Position numbers and translations under genes: made by a program
Shown here: positions 50,377 to 59,367 of the stretch, in pieces
How the letters are laid out: the number at the start of each line of letters is the position of its first letter
How positions within the stretch are numbered: position 1 is the stretch's first letter
The notes under the pieces: model-generated
Seen by the model: only the letters and a program-made list of their open reading frames with translations
Told to the model about the DNA's origin: nothing
The model's database searches: none
DNA from: Bacillus sp. B15-48
Lineage (GTDB): Bacteria; Bacillota; Bacilli; Bacillales; Cytobacillaceae
DNA: 64,000 nucleotides
Reading direction: 5' to 3'
Assembly (NCBI RefSeq): GCF_016879755.1
Contig: NZ_WOFU01000003.1
Span: 496,001 to 560,000 of the forward strand

Positions 50377-52325
50377 CGCGAATCCTCCTCTCGAAGCAAT
50401 ATACCGTAGACGCCAACCAGGTCTTTTTTCAAAAGTGGTTCCAATTCTAGTTCGAAAACGAACAGTTCCTTGTCATTCTCTGCCAAAACTTCCATAGCAG
50501 ACTGTAAGATCTCGGTCTGTGGAGTTTCTTTCATTGAAGAGATGAAAAGGTTTTGTGGTCCCTTATCTTCTAGTAAAACGGATGAATCCGTCCGCGCTAG
50601 CGTTGATTGATTCTTTTCATCGATTAACGCCTGTTGTAATGCTTTTTTCAATGCCATTGTCGGATTCAAACCTACACTGACATACCAGCAATCATTGTTC
50701 CCTACCCATACCACAGGGAAGCCGGACACTTTCTTTCCTAAACCGATGGTCGGTGCACCCTGTATCGTTTTTAGCGCTCGTAAATAATACCGGCAATGTT
50801 CATCTTCAACATCATTAACCTGTACTTGAGAAATAACATTTTTCCCAATGGCGAGTTGTTTGTTTAATTCCTCTGTTAAACACTTTTGTAATCCGCGGCA
50901 AACAGCTTCTGCCATTGTTTCACCCGCTCCGACACCAATAAATTCTCCGCATTCTACGCTACTTCCCCCGGTTTTACGTTGTCGAGGAAGAGTTGAAACC
51001 AGCACATCGACCATCCGTGATCCATACGCTTCGATTCCAACTAGCCCCGCTTCTTTCCGGGCCTCCTCATGAGTGAGTTCTGAACAGACTATACTTGGTA
51101 ACGTCTCTGCAGGTCCCTTTGACAACGGATCAACTGCCTGAACACGGCACTGTGCTAACGGCAACTGCTGTAAATCTTCTTCTCCTAAAATATGAAAAAC
51201 ACCTGATTCCGCCGATGTCAATTGACCAAAGTACAGAAGTAACCCGCTCGGTCCCTCTCTCCTTGAACTTAATTTAATCTGGAGATCAACGTCTTGAACC
51301 CATTTTGCTGTAGCACGTCCGGTCACTAGTGGATGAGGCATAAACGGATGCCACTTTCCTTCCAACGTATCTAAATCAAGCAAGAAAAATTGGTTCCTTT
51401 GTTCGGATTCAGTTACTCTCGTCATGTGCTTAAACAGTTCAAACACAATCGTATTGGCCAACATCGCTCCTGCTGTCGATGTAAAACTATGCGTTTGCTC
51501 GTTCTTTTCAAACACAGATTGGTGTATGCTTCGCCACGCAGATTCCCAACATCCTTCAGAATCTGGATGAACGAGAGGCCCTGCCAGCCCCACTTGATGC
51601 AGAAAGATTGCAGGAAGAAACAACTTTTTCTCTTCCCTACAAATCTTATGAAGTCCTCGTAGTTCGTCTACATCAGCCTCCTGCGACACGTACAAGATTG
51701 AATCAAACGTCTGGACGACTTCCCGCCAAGAACAATCTTCCGCTTTTTTTACGGTGACCTCCTCTACTGCGACCTCAGAGTCTGATTTACGAACATGTTT
51801 CACCAATTCTTCTAACCGTTGCCGATTGGTCGGTACTGAGTCTGTGATTAGCACATGGAGCTTTGGCAACCCAGATTCAAGCAAGGAAGAAACGAGCGAA
51901 ATTAAAAAAGGTCCAGAACCGATTACCAACACTTTGGCTTGCCGATAAACTTGAAAACGGTATGCACCGGAATTTCCGAAACTTTCCAAAAACTCGATTT
52001 GAGAAGCATACTTTTTAACAACCTGATTCGCCAATTGATGCGGTTGGTCCTGACTTACATCCCGAACAAATCCGTTTTGATACAGCACCTCTGCAATTTC
52101 ATACACACGATCTCGATATGGACCAGGCAATCCGTTTGTCAGATTCCCCAATGTGTGCTCCCCATTGAACATCGGAATCAGCTTAGTCACCCACTGTTCA
52201 ATCGTACTTCCTTTCATATGAAACGAACTTAAATTATTTCGAAAATACACACCACCGTTAGAATCGGGGAGAAAAAAAGTGTCTCTTTTCACTTTTAAAC
52301 GCATAGCAGGCTTTAAATTTTTCAT
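50373..52325 (-). CDS. ThiF-like TOMM maturation protein
   Basis: 650 residues. An N-terminal winged-helix/RRE-like region (ALYQNGFVRDV) is followed by a Rossmann segment (VLVIGSGPFLISLVSSLLE) and a ThiF-like core. Then comes a segment that parallels the cyclodehydratase (KWHPFMPHPLVTGR versus SWHPFLPDPLCPVC there), but without the zinc cysteines. This matches the 'putative thiazole-containing bacteriocin maturation protein' family found in heterocycloanthracin clusters. Its role is probably leader binding or scaffolding. First gene of the operon; the preceding 100 nt and the group II intron separate it from the precursor gene. Confidence 0.85.
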   Translation of the reverse strand: MKNLKPAMRLKVKRDTFFLPDSNGGVYFRNNLSSFHMKGSTIEQWVTKLIPMFNGEHTLGNLTNGLPGPYRDRVYEIAEVLYQNGFVRDVSQDQPHQLANQVVKKYASQIEFLESFGNSGAYRFQVYRQAKVLVIGSGPFLISLVSSLLESGLPKLHVLITDSVPTNRQRLEELVKHVRKSDSEVAVEEVTVKKAEDCSWREVVQTFDSILYVSQEADVDELRGLHKICREEKKLFLPAIFLHQVGLAGPLVHPDSEGCWESAWRSIHQSVFEKNEQTHSFTSTAGAMLANTIVFELFKHMTRVTESEQRNQFFLLDLDTLEGKWHPFMPHPLVTGRATAKWVQDVDLQIKLSSRREGPSGLLLYFGQLTSAESGVFHILGEEDLQQLPLAQCRVQAVDPLSKGPAETLPSIVCSELTHEEARKEAGLVGIEAYGSRMVDVLVSTLPRQRKTGGSSVECGEFIGVGAGETMAEAVCRGLQKCLTEELNKQLAIGKNVISQVQVNDVEDEHCRYYLRALKTIQGAPTIGLGKKVSGFPVVWVGNNDCWYVSVGLNPTMALKKALQQALIDEKNQSTLARTDSSVLLEDKGPQNLFISSMKETPQTEILQSAMEVLAENDKELFVFELELEPLLKKDLVGVYGILLREEDSR

Positions 52326-52428
52326 TCCACACCTCTATCCATGAACTGTCCTCAATTGAATCACTTTTATTCTTCTTTCCACCTTTATCCTATGTACCCC
52401 AATTTGTCTCTTATGTATAAAATTAATA

Positions 52429-54598
52429 ATAAAGTAGGGAAACCTTTCACAAGGCTCCCCCCTTATCAAACCGTACGTGCCCTATTAAGGCATACGGCTT
52501 ACCAACGTGTTACATTGAATACTTTGCTATTCTTTGTGCATAGTTCATTTTGCGAACGCGGTCAGGTGTATAATACTCCCTTCCGCGTTCTTTTGCTTTT
52601 TGGACCTTCTTTTGTTGTTTCTTCTCTTGGCTCTTCTTCATATAATCAATGTAGGATTCTGGAGTATAGCCATATTGTTTTCCGTAGTAATATTGAAAAG
52701 TCGCTACCAATCCGATTCGAACGAAGAACTCGATATTCCATTTCGTTGTCATTGTCCACCCTTTTCTTTGACTTGGGTGTTTATGAATCATGCATACTCG
52801 TAACCTTCTTCTAATATAGCCATCAATTGCCTTTAATTCATTTCCAATGACATTAAAGTAGCAGTTGCTTTTTAATCCATATTCTTCGTTTGCCTTTATT
52901 GCTTCCCAAAGAGTTAGAAAGTAATTTACTTTTCCTCTAATTACAGGATTTACTTTCTCTATCCAAACCTCTTTACTATATGTAAAGGTCTTTCTCGTTT
53001 TGGTTTTTATCTTTTGGCGAAAGTCATCCCATGTGGACTCTTTAGGTTTAGCTATGAAGTATGGTTTTCCATCTTTCTTTCGGTTTCTCCAGTGTTCAAA
53101 GGTGAATCCTAAGAAATCGAAATCATCATGGTTAAAATCCACGACTTTGGTCTTCTCGATAGAGATTTCTAAGCCCAATTCTGCTAGTTTGCCTTTGGTA
53201 ATTTGTTCGGCTCGTTTGATGTCTTCCTTTGTTTTCGCAAATAGAAGAAAATCATCCGCATAACGCACAAAACGAATTCCATTAAGGTCTAGTTCCCAAT
53301 CTAATTCATTTAAATAGAGGTTCGCAAGAAGTGGTGAAATTACGCCTCCTTGCGGAGTGCCAGAATCTGTTTGATGGAATTTGCCTTCTTCCATATAGCC
53401 AGCTTTTAACCATTTCCAGATAAGGTCTAGGACGGTCCCATCTGCTATATATTTCTGAAGCACCTTCATCAATTTCTTATGTGGAATATTGTCAAAGAAG
53501 CCTTTAATATCGCAATCATAGATATAGTTATAGCCTTTTTCCACGTTCCACATTATAAGCTGCACTACTCTTTTAGCACCTCTATTTGGGCGGTAGCCAC
53601 ATGACCAGTTGTGGAAAATAAATTCTTCACATTTTGGTTCTATTACGTTTACTACGGCTTGTTGGACAATGCGGTCTTCAATGTTGGGGATTCCAAGTGG
53701 TCGCATTTTTCCATTTTTCTTGGGAATATACTGTCTTCTGACAGGTGATGGTGTGTATTCTTTCGCTCGAAGTTTCGCAAGAAGTTGATTGATATTCTCG
53801 TTCTCGTTAGCTTCGTAGCTTTGAATGGTCTCACCATCGATTCCACCAGCTCCATTGTTAGACTTTACCTTTTCCCAGGCAGCCATTAGTTTTCGGTCAA
53901 AGAGAATTTGTCCGTAGATACTATGCCATTTCAATTTCAGTTCTTGATTCAATGCTTATTCCACACCTTTCATTGTGTACATCCAGTTCGTTTTACCGAG
54001 GTAACGTGTTCTGTTTTCATTACACACCTCTATTAGAGTAGAACCACGAGGTCGCATCCCCTTCCGTTCGGAATGTGTTTAGTCACATTCTTACTTCCGT
54101 ACTATGAGAGCGTCTGACTTCTTCACTCGTAATGTCAACTTCGAATTACTCTTATATGACACCACCTGAAATTGAGAGTGAAGACCTCACGGGGTCATTA
54201 CACTTTCCTTCTAAACATACCCAGCACCTTCACTTGATAAGCTCCCTTTAATCGGCTGGCTCTTTGATTAAAGGACTCCTGTAATTTACAGTGAGGACTT
54301 CCCGTTATTCTCGCACAGTCGTCAACTTACCCGGCCGTATGTGCTTCACGCTTTCGCATTTGGGTCTGCTTATCCGTCTACGGTTCTCTCGACATTCCGC
54401 ATCTCCTTCAGACATTACTTCACAATAATGCCCTAGATTAGACTTCATAGGTTGTGCCAGCACTCCTATGGGAGGACTTACACCTCCGAGAGAAATAACC
54501 TTCCAGGATTCGGGGACCGTTTTACCGCCGTAGCGTGTCCCAACCTATATAAGTTAGTTTCTGCAGTGGTCCTGCAAAGGTGCAACTGCCCGTCGCAC
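52429..54598 (-). mobile_element. Group II intron (class C-like), inserted behind precursor terminator
   Basis: The minus-strand 5' end is GTGCGACGGGCAG at 54598, immediately after the terminator hairpin and T-rich tail of the precursor gene. The 3' region has a domain V-type hairpin (AGCCGTATGCC...GGCACGTACGGTTT, about 52468-52500) and a domain VI-like GGGGGGAGCC...GGTTTCCCTAC, ending near CTACTTTAT at about 52429. The ORF within encodes a maturase without an endonuclease domain. Insertion behind an intrinsic terminator is the known habit of class C introns. Ends are placed by consensus, to within a few nt at the 3' side. Confidence 0.85.
52510..53952 (-). CDS. ltrA: Group II intron reverse transcriptase/maturase
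   Basis: 480 residues, TTG start with AAAGGTG upstream. Reverse transcriptase blocks: RPLGIPNIEDRIVQQAV (motif 2-like), DIKGFFDNIPHKKLM, SGTPQGGVISPLLANLYL, and the catalytic YADD (FVRYADDFLLFA). The thumb/X domain follows (WIEKVNPVIRGKVNYFL). There is no HNH endonuclease domain, as expected for class C maturases. It promotes splicing and mobility of the host intron by reverse splicing into DNA, needing no double-strand cut. Confidence 0.95.
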   Translation of the reverse strand: MNQELKLKWHSIYGQILFDRKLMAAWEKVKSNNGAGGIDGETIQSYEANENENINQLLAKLRAKEYTPSPVRRQYIPKKNGKMRPLGIPNIEDRIVQQAVVNVIEPKCEEFIFHNWSCGYRPNRGAKRVVQLIMWNVEKGYNYIYDCDIKGFFDNIPHKKLMKVLQKYIADGTVLDLIWKWLKAGYMEEGKFHQTDSGTPQGGVISPLLANLYLNELDWELDLNGIRFVRYADDFLLFAKTKEDIKRAEQITKGKLAELGLEISIEKTKVVDFNHDDFDFLGFTFEHWRNRKKDGKPYFIAKPKESTWDDFRQKIKTKTRKTFTYSKEVWIEKVNPVIRGKVNYFLTLWEAIKANEEYGLKSNCYFNVIGNELKAIDGYIRRRLRVCMIHKHPSQRKGWTMTTKWNIEFFVRIGLVATFQYYYGKQYGYTPESYIDYMKKSQEKKQQKKVQKAKERGREYYTPDRVRKMNYAQRIAKYSM

Positions 54599-54630
54599 AA
54601 GAAAAGCCCCTGTTCATGAAGGGGCTTTCT
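54599..54630 (-). terminator. Intrinsic terminator of TOMM precursor gene, intron target
   Basis: AGAAAGCCCCTTCATGAA/CAGGGGCTTTTCTT hairpin with T-rich tail on the minus strand. The group II intron begins at the next base (54598). Confidence 0.85.
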
Positions 54631-54669
54631 CTATCGATAACGGCGTTTTTATTTGGAAAGGCAGAATTA

Positions 54670-54972
54670 TCAACCTCCGCAACGTCCGCCACCGCCACAG
54701 CGTCCGCCACAACGTCCGCCACAGTTTCCACCACAACGTCCGCCGCAGTTTCCACCACAACGTCCGCCGCAATTAAAGCAGTTAGAGCAATTAAAACAAT
54801 TAAAGCAGGTAAAACAACTAAAACAACGAAAACAGCTAAAACATGAGAAAAAGAAACCAAGTTGTCGACTATCACCAGAATAGTGTTGATTAGGATCCCA
54901 AGGGACCGCCTCGGTTGCCTGGAAATCACCAACATTCAACATTTGAAGTTCATTTTGGAAATGATTATTCAT
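54670..54972 (-). CDS. TOMM precursor peptide, heterocycloanthracin/sonorensin type
   Basis: 100 residues from the ATG at 54972 (GGAGG 8 nt upstream; the frame to 54987 lacks a site). The leader (MNNHFQNELQMLNVGDFQAT, then EAVPWDPNQHYSGDSRQLG) has no cysteine and matches leaders of heterocycloanthracin-type precursors. The core has 16 cysteines in two blocks: a CFx block with Cys every third residue (CFSCFRCFSCFTC...), then a CGG[R/N] block with Cys every fourth residue (CGGRCGGNC...). Many cysteines should become thiazol(in)es. Terminator follows at 54599; modification operon lies beyond the intron. Confidence 0.9.
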   Translation of the reverse strand: MNNHFQNELQMLNVGDFQATEAVPWDPNQHYSGDSRQLGFFFSCFSCFRCFSCFTCFNCFNCSNCFNCGGRCGGNCGGRCGGNCGGRCGGRCGGGGRCGG

Positions 54973-55021
54973 CCTGCATACCTCCATATTTAAATTAAAA
55001 AAGTTCTAACGACAAAAAGGG

Positions 55022-55418
55022 GGGCAAAAACGAACACAGCTTTGTAACAAGAGGATTCGAATACTCTCTCCAACAAAATATGAACTCTCCTTGGGTATTG
55101 TTACCAATCCAAATGCCCATTTATGTTGTTTGAATTGGATGGATAACCGATAACTACAATGGAAAAAGGAACAAATTAACTTTTATCTAAAATAAAAACA
55201 CCCCAAAGATAGCATTCTCACTAACTTTTGGGGTGCAGTACAATTAATTTGATTCTCAACGAGATTGAATAAGCCTGATTTTTCATTTGACATTGGAACA
55301 ACCCCTCATTGAAGTAACGCTTTCCTCCACCGAGGGGCTGACCTCAATGTCCCAGAATCACAAGAGGCCATTATTGGATGAAGCAGGATAATAGCATATA
55401 ATAAAAAAAGAGAGGCAG
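55022..55418. other. Intergenic stretch between TOMM precursor and Uma2 gene
   Basis: Contains a hairpin with CACCCCAAA...TTTTGGGGTG (about 55199-55236), a repeat unit at 55302-55345 of the CTGACC-type family, and the promoter region of the divergent genes. No coding frame. Confidence 0.5.
55302..55345. repeat. Degenerate GGGGCTGACC-type palindromic repeat
   Basis: CCCCTCATTGAAGTAACGC, TTTCCTCCACC, GAGGGGCTGACC. Same family as 45585. Confidence 0.55.
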
Positions 55419-55448
55419 TTGCTTGAAAAATCGAAAGGGGGGAATAGG

Positions 55449-56012
55449 GTGAAAATTCCAAAAGAAAACCGTATGACACTTGAAGAATATTATGAGTTCA
55501 GAAAGTCAAATGATGAATTATGGGAGTATATAGATGGGATGGTGTATATGTCTCCTTCTCCTTCGACAAAGCATCAGCGTATATCCATGAGATTGTCATC
55601 CCAACTATTCAGTTTGTTGAACGGGAAATCATGTGAAGTGTTTTCTGCTCCTTTTAATATAGAATTGAAGAGCGAAACAATGAATGATACACAGGTTGTC
55701 ATTCCTGATATATCTGTGATTTGTGACAAATCAGCGCTTGGAGAACAAAAATATGTTGGTGTCCCTACTTTGATTGTCGAAATTGTATCACCATCAAATC
55801 AATCACACGACTTGGTTGTAAAGTTAAACCTGTACATGCAATATGGAGTGAAAGAATATTGGATTATCAATCCACTTTTTAACATGATTCAAGTTTATCT
55901 TTTAAACGAAGATGGTCATTATGTACAAACAACTGTCTTAAAAGAAACTGGAAAAGCATATTCCTCTGTCATCGATGGCTTCATGGTACAGGCAGAAAGT
56001 TGTTTTGAATAG
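55449..56012 (+). CDS. Uma2-family endonuclease-like protein
   Basis: 187 residues from GTG at 55449 (AAGGGGGG upstream; TTG at 55419 less likely). PD-(D/E)XK-like core: GMVYMSPSPSTKHQRISMRL, then VVIPDISVICDKSALG (Asp) and PTLIVEIVSPSNQSHDLVVKL with ExV...S, the Uma2 pattern. Uma2 proteins are common in Cyanobacteria and Firmicutes and have unknown nuclease roles, often in accessory DNA. Downstream a palindromic repeat. Confidence 0.85.
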   Translation: MKIPKENRMTLEEYYEFRKSNDELWEYIDGMVYMSPSPSTKHQRISMRLSSQLFSLLNGKSCEVFSAPFNIELKSETMNDTQVVIPDISVICDKSALGEQKYVGVPTLIVEIVSPSNQSHDLVVKLNLYMQYGVKEYWIINPLFNMIQVYLLNEDGHYVQTTVLKETGKAYSSVIDGFMVQAESCFE

Positions 56013-56055
56013 AAATTAGAAAGCCTACGTTAGAAAAACAATTTACTCCAAAAAG

Positions 56056-56100
56056 TTGACCCCCGACGCGGTAATACTTTACCGCAGTGGGGGTCAGGCA
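56056..56100. repeat. TTGACCCCCGACGCGG palindromic repeat
   Basis: TTGACCCCCGACGCGG, TAATACTTTACCGCAG, TGGGGGTCAGGCA; close to the copy at 28217. Confidence 0.7.
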
Positions 56101-56113
56101 CCATAATTAGATA

Positions 56114-57817
56114 CTACTTTTCGTTCTTAACTTTAGCCTTTTCAACAGTAAGTTGTAGGCTAGTTACCATGTTGTTAATCGCGCTAAACAGAGCTTTTAC
56201 AGAGGAGGTCATAATATCTGTATCAATTCCGCACCCCCAAAATTTTGCTCCATTAAGAGAAGTAATTCCTACATAAGATACAGCTTTTGACCCTGAGCCT
56301 ACTTCTAGTGCATGCTGCTTATAGATTACATCTGTATAGTTGATTCCCAGATTCGTTTGAATTGCGTTGCTGATGGCGTCTAGTCTCCCATTCCCTTCGC
56401 CGGTAAATTCATATTCTTCATCATTCATTCGGATCGATACATTTGTTTCGTAATGATCATTTTGAATGGCTTGATAATTGATAAACTCGACAGGAGAAAT
56501 AATATTTACATACTCGCTAATGAAAATATCATAAATTTCATTCGGTAAAAGCTCTTTATGCTGACGATCTGAAGCATTTTTAACCTCATATCCAAAGCTC
56601 TCACGCATTTCGACAGGCAAATCAAGTCCATAGGATTGCTGAAGGATATAGGCAACTCCGCCCTTACCGGATTGACTGTTAATTCGGATAATATCTCCTT
56701 CGTATTCTCTACCAATATCCATTGGATCGATCAATAGATATGGGACTGACCAATGTTGAGTTTCTTTTTCCTCACGCCATTTCATCCCTTTTGCAATGGC
56801 ATCTTGATGAGAACCCGAAAATGCAGTAAAGACAAGTTCGCCACCGTATGGGTGTCTTTCATGAACCTTCATTCTTGTTAATTTTTCACATTTAGCAATA
56901 ATCTCAGGGATATTTTCAAAATTCAAATGCGTATCGACCCCATGTGAAAACATATTTAAAGCAAGCGTTACAATGTCCACATTCCCTGTTCTTTCTCCAT
57001 TTCCAAACAATGTTCCTTCAACTCTCTGCGCTCCAGCAAGCATGCCAAGCTCAGCATCTGCAACCCCAGTTCCTCTATCATTATGTGGATGAACGGATAT
57101 AATCACATTGTCCCGGTAGTTCAAATGGTCACTCATATACTCAATTTGACTTGCGTATACGTGAGGCATGGACATCGACACCGTAGCAGGAAGATTGATA
57201 ATCACCTTGTTATCAGCTGTCGGCTGCCAGATATCTAACACTTCGTTACAAACCTCAAGGGCAAACTCCATTTCTGTCCCCGTAAAGCTTTCCGGAGAAT
57301 ATTGAAATCGAAAGTTCCCTTCAGTTTCAGCAGCAAATTTCTTAAGCATTTTTGCACCGGTTACCGCGATATCAATAATATCTGCTTTCGGTTTTCTAAA
57401 TACTTGCTCACGTTGGGCCACAGATGTGGAGTTGTACAGGTGCACGACTGCTTTTTTTGCACCTTTTAGTGCTTCAAATGTCTTTGCTATAATATGATCT
57501 CTTGATTGGGTTAACACTTGAATCGTCACATCATCTGGAATCAAGTTTTGTTCAATCAATGCCCGTAAAAATGCGTATTCTGTTTCTGAGGCAGCAGGAA
57601 ACCCTACTTCAATTTCCTTGAAACCCACTTCCACCAGTAATTGGAAATATTCTAATTTCTCGTCCAGATTCATAGGGACGATCAAAGCCTGATTTCCATC
57701 TCGAAGATCGACACTACACCATGTAGGAGCTTCCGTAATATACTCCTTTTCTGTCCATTTCAAGCTTTTCACTGGGGGCATAAAGTACCCTCTCGCATAT
57801 TTTTCAATATTTTTCAT
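56114..57817 (-). CDS. leuA: 2-isopropylmalate synthase, long form
   Basis: 567 residues from the ATG at 57817 (AAGGTGGGAG upstream; the frame to 57880 has no site). The TIM barrel carries SVDLRDGNQALIVPM, HPHNDRGTGVADAELGMLAG metal and substrate motifs and FGNGERTGNVDIV; the C-terminal LeuA allosteric dimer domain begins near NYQAIQNDHYETNVS. It condenses acetyl-CoA with 2-oxoisovalerate, the first committed step of leucine synthesis, and is leucine-feedback regulated. A leucine T-box leader upstream controls it; no other leu genes are in the window, so it stands apart from the leuBCD operon. Confidence 0.95.
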   Translation of the reverse strand: MKNIEKYARGYFMPPVKSLKWTEKEYITEAPTWCSVDLRDGNQALIVPMNLDEKLEYFQLLVEVGFKEIEVGFPAASETEYAFLRALIEQNLIPDDVTIQVLTQSRDHIIAKTFEALKGAKKAVVHLYNSTSVAQREQVFRKPKADIIDIAVTGAKMLKKFAAETEGNFRFQYSPESFTGTEMEFALEVCNEVLDIWQPTADNKVIINLPATVSMSMPHVYASQIEYMSDHLNYRDNVIISVHPHNDRGTGVADAELGMLAGAQRVEGTLFGNGERTGNVDIVTLALNMFSHGVDTHLNFENIPEIIAKCEKLTRMKVHERHPYGGELVFTAFSGSHQDAIAKGMKWREEKETQHWSVPYLLIDPMDIGREYEGDIIRINSQSGKGGVAYILQQSYGLDLPVEMRESFGYEVKNASDRQHKELLPNEIYDIFISEYVNIISPVEFINYQAIQNDHYETNVSIRMNDEEYEFTGEGNGRLDAISNAIQTNLGINYTDVIYKQHALEVGSGSKAVSYVGITSLNGAKFWGCGIDTDIMTSSVKALFSAINNMVTSLQLTVEKAKVKNEK

Positions 57818-57866
57818 TAGGACTCCCACCTTTTCATTTATAATAGTTAGTAATAAAAATAAATAC

Positions 57867-57901
57867 AAAAAGCCTATCATCTCTTAAGAGACGACAGGCT
57901 T
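57867..57901 (-). terminator. T-box terminator hairpin upstream of leuA
   Basis: AGCCTGTCGTCTC/GAGATGATAGGCT with T tail (minus strand), located between antiterminator and leuA. Confidence 0.85.
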
Positions 57902-58115
57902 AGCCTACGTGGTACCACTCTTTTTGATTCGTTATGGAAAATGAAACGAAACGAACCCACTTAAAGACTTTATTACGGTCGTCAACCGTTAAGACCTACC
58001 TATCGGCCTTACCACTCCTGGGCGAGTTGGGGAATTTATTAACTGTCTTTCACCAGCCGACAGCTCTCTAAATAATAAAGATTCCTTAATACTCCCGTTC
58101 ACAGCGTTTAAACTA
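57867..58115 (-). promoter_or_regulatory. Leucine T-box leader
   Basis: Minus-strand features in order: AGAGAGC and GGCTGGTGAAA (stem I region), a possible specifier codon CTC (Leu) at 58026-58024 in CCCAACTCGCC, and the near-invariant GTGGTACCACG T-box core (57909-57918) preceding the terminator at 57867-57901. Uncharged tRNA-Leu binding would favour readthrough into leuA. The specifier assignment is by reading, not folded with a program. Confidence 0.88.
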
Positions 58116-58344
58116 TTCGATTCATCTGACTTTTTTTTATCTTATAATGGAATTTGAAAATAATCAAGAGATAACTTTTAATTGTTTTGCCATGGAAATG
58201 GTTTCAAATGAGAGAACAACCGATAATCTACTTCATTCCTATCATTTTTATGTATAGAGTGCACCCTCTAATTTCAAGAACCATTACAATTTCATGCTAT
58301 ATGAAACTTTTATAAAAAAATAACTCAGCAAGTGACAGGGGTTT

Positions 58345-58794
58345 TCACCAAGCCCACCATAATGGCGGCTTTACTACCATAAACCAGAGCATGATTGAAA
58401 GAAGAATAATATAAATCCAGGTGGTGCGGTTCAATTTGACAATTAGCATGTCCTTATTGTGGCCATCCTCCTCAAACTTTCGAAGAGTTGGTGAAAAAGC
58501 ACGTGCCAAAAAAAATAGGGAAGCAAACATAACTACAAGTGTCATAATGATCCACGGAGTGCCCCATGTCCATGGTCCCATGAGGACGAGCAAAATGCCG
58601 GACCCTACTAAGACATGCCCGGAATGTTTCGAGAACCAGACTGCAAACCTAAAAATGTCGAGGTAAGCAGCAAGTTTCTCGTCTCCGGCCACTCGTAGTT
58701 TTTTTACCGTAGGTACGAGAATGAAAAAAGGTCCAATTGAACCAATCGCACTTAGTACGTGTAAATAAATGATAAAGCGGTACAATAAATCCAT
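58345..58794 (-). CDS. DUF2269 membrane protein
   Basis: 149 residues with about four helices. The N-terminal LHVLSAIGSIGPFFILVP, GSGILLVLMGPWTWG and the C-terminal WIYIILLSIMLWFMVVKP resemble the DUF2269 family of predicted integral membrane proteins. It is 4 nt downstream of the ASCH gene, so they are likely cotranscribed. Function unknown. Confidence 0.78.
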   Translation of the reverse strand: MDLLYRFIIYLHVLSAIGSIGPFFILVPTVKKLRVAGDEKLAAYLDIFRFAVWFSKHSGHVLVGSGILLVLMGPWTWGTPWIIMTLVVMFASLFFLARAFSPTLRKFEEDGHNKDMLIVKLNRTTWIYIILLSIMLWFMVVKPPLWWAW

Positions 58795-58798
58795 CTTA

Positions 58799-59149
58799 TT
58801 ACTCGGTTACAGCTGTGAACTCATGAACCCAAACTCTCATTTGCGGAAGCCAAGGCATACCAGGGTGGTAAGACAAGATGGACTGTTTATATTCCTCAAC
58901 TGTGTTATAGCCTTCCTGTTTTGCATGCTCATCCGTCAACTCTCCCAACGATTGGGAGTAAACACGGTCAACCTTGAATTTCTTATCCTCAAGGACCATA
59001 ATTTCCCCAACATCAGCATAGCGGCCATTTCTGCGGGTAGCTGTTTTTTTGCCTTCAAGTACCTTTTGTACATCCTCAGGCATTGTAACAAGACGTTCAA
59101 TCGAACAAGTCTTCGGTGGTAATGTGTTTTGTGATTCATTGTTGGTCAT
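58799..59149 (-). CDS. ASCH-domain protein
   Basis: 116 residues from the ATG at 59149 (AAAGGGG upstream). The blocks QKVLEGKKTATRRNGRYADVG, EIMVLEDKKFKVDRVYSQ and VWVHEFTAV correspond to the ASCH/PUA-like fold that binds RNA or nucleotides. It may be an RNA-binding or nucleoside-processing protein. First gene of a two-gene unit with the DUF2269 gene. Confidence 0.75.
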   Translation of the reverse strand: MTNNESQNTLPPKTCSIERLVTMPEDVQKVLEGKKTATRRNGRYADVGEIMVLEDKKFKVDRVYSQSLGELTDEHAKQEGYNTVEEYKQSILSYHPGMPWLPQMRVWVHEFTAVTE

Positions 59150-59367
59150 AATAAAACCCCTTTCTAAAGTGATGTTATTAATGTACCATATTAACAAGGA
59201 AAATAGTAATAACATGAGGAGTGGTTGGGAAAAATTCTTAAGAATTGGATGGTTCGTAACATATACAAATTACTTATAATAGATTTTAATCTAAATATTA
59301 ATGCGTACAGCAAGTACCTAAAAGTAAATTAGTAACGAGAGCTGATTGTTTAAGGAGTTGAGATGAT

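Noticed and set aside
54580-54935. Low-complexity frames opposite and beside the TOMM precursor
   Set aside because: They arise from repetitive GC-rich codons of the precursor read in other frames; no ribosome binding site and no plausible protein.
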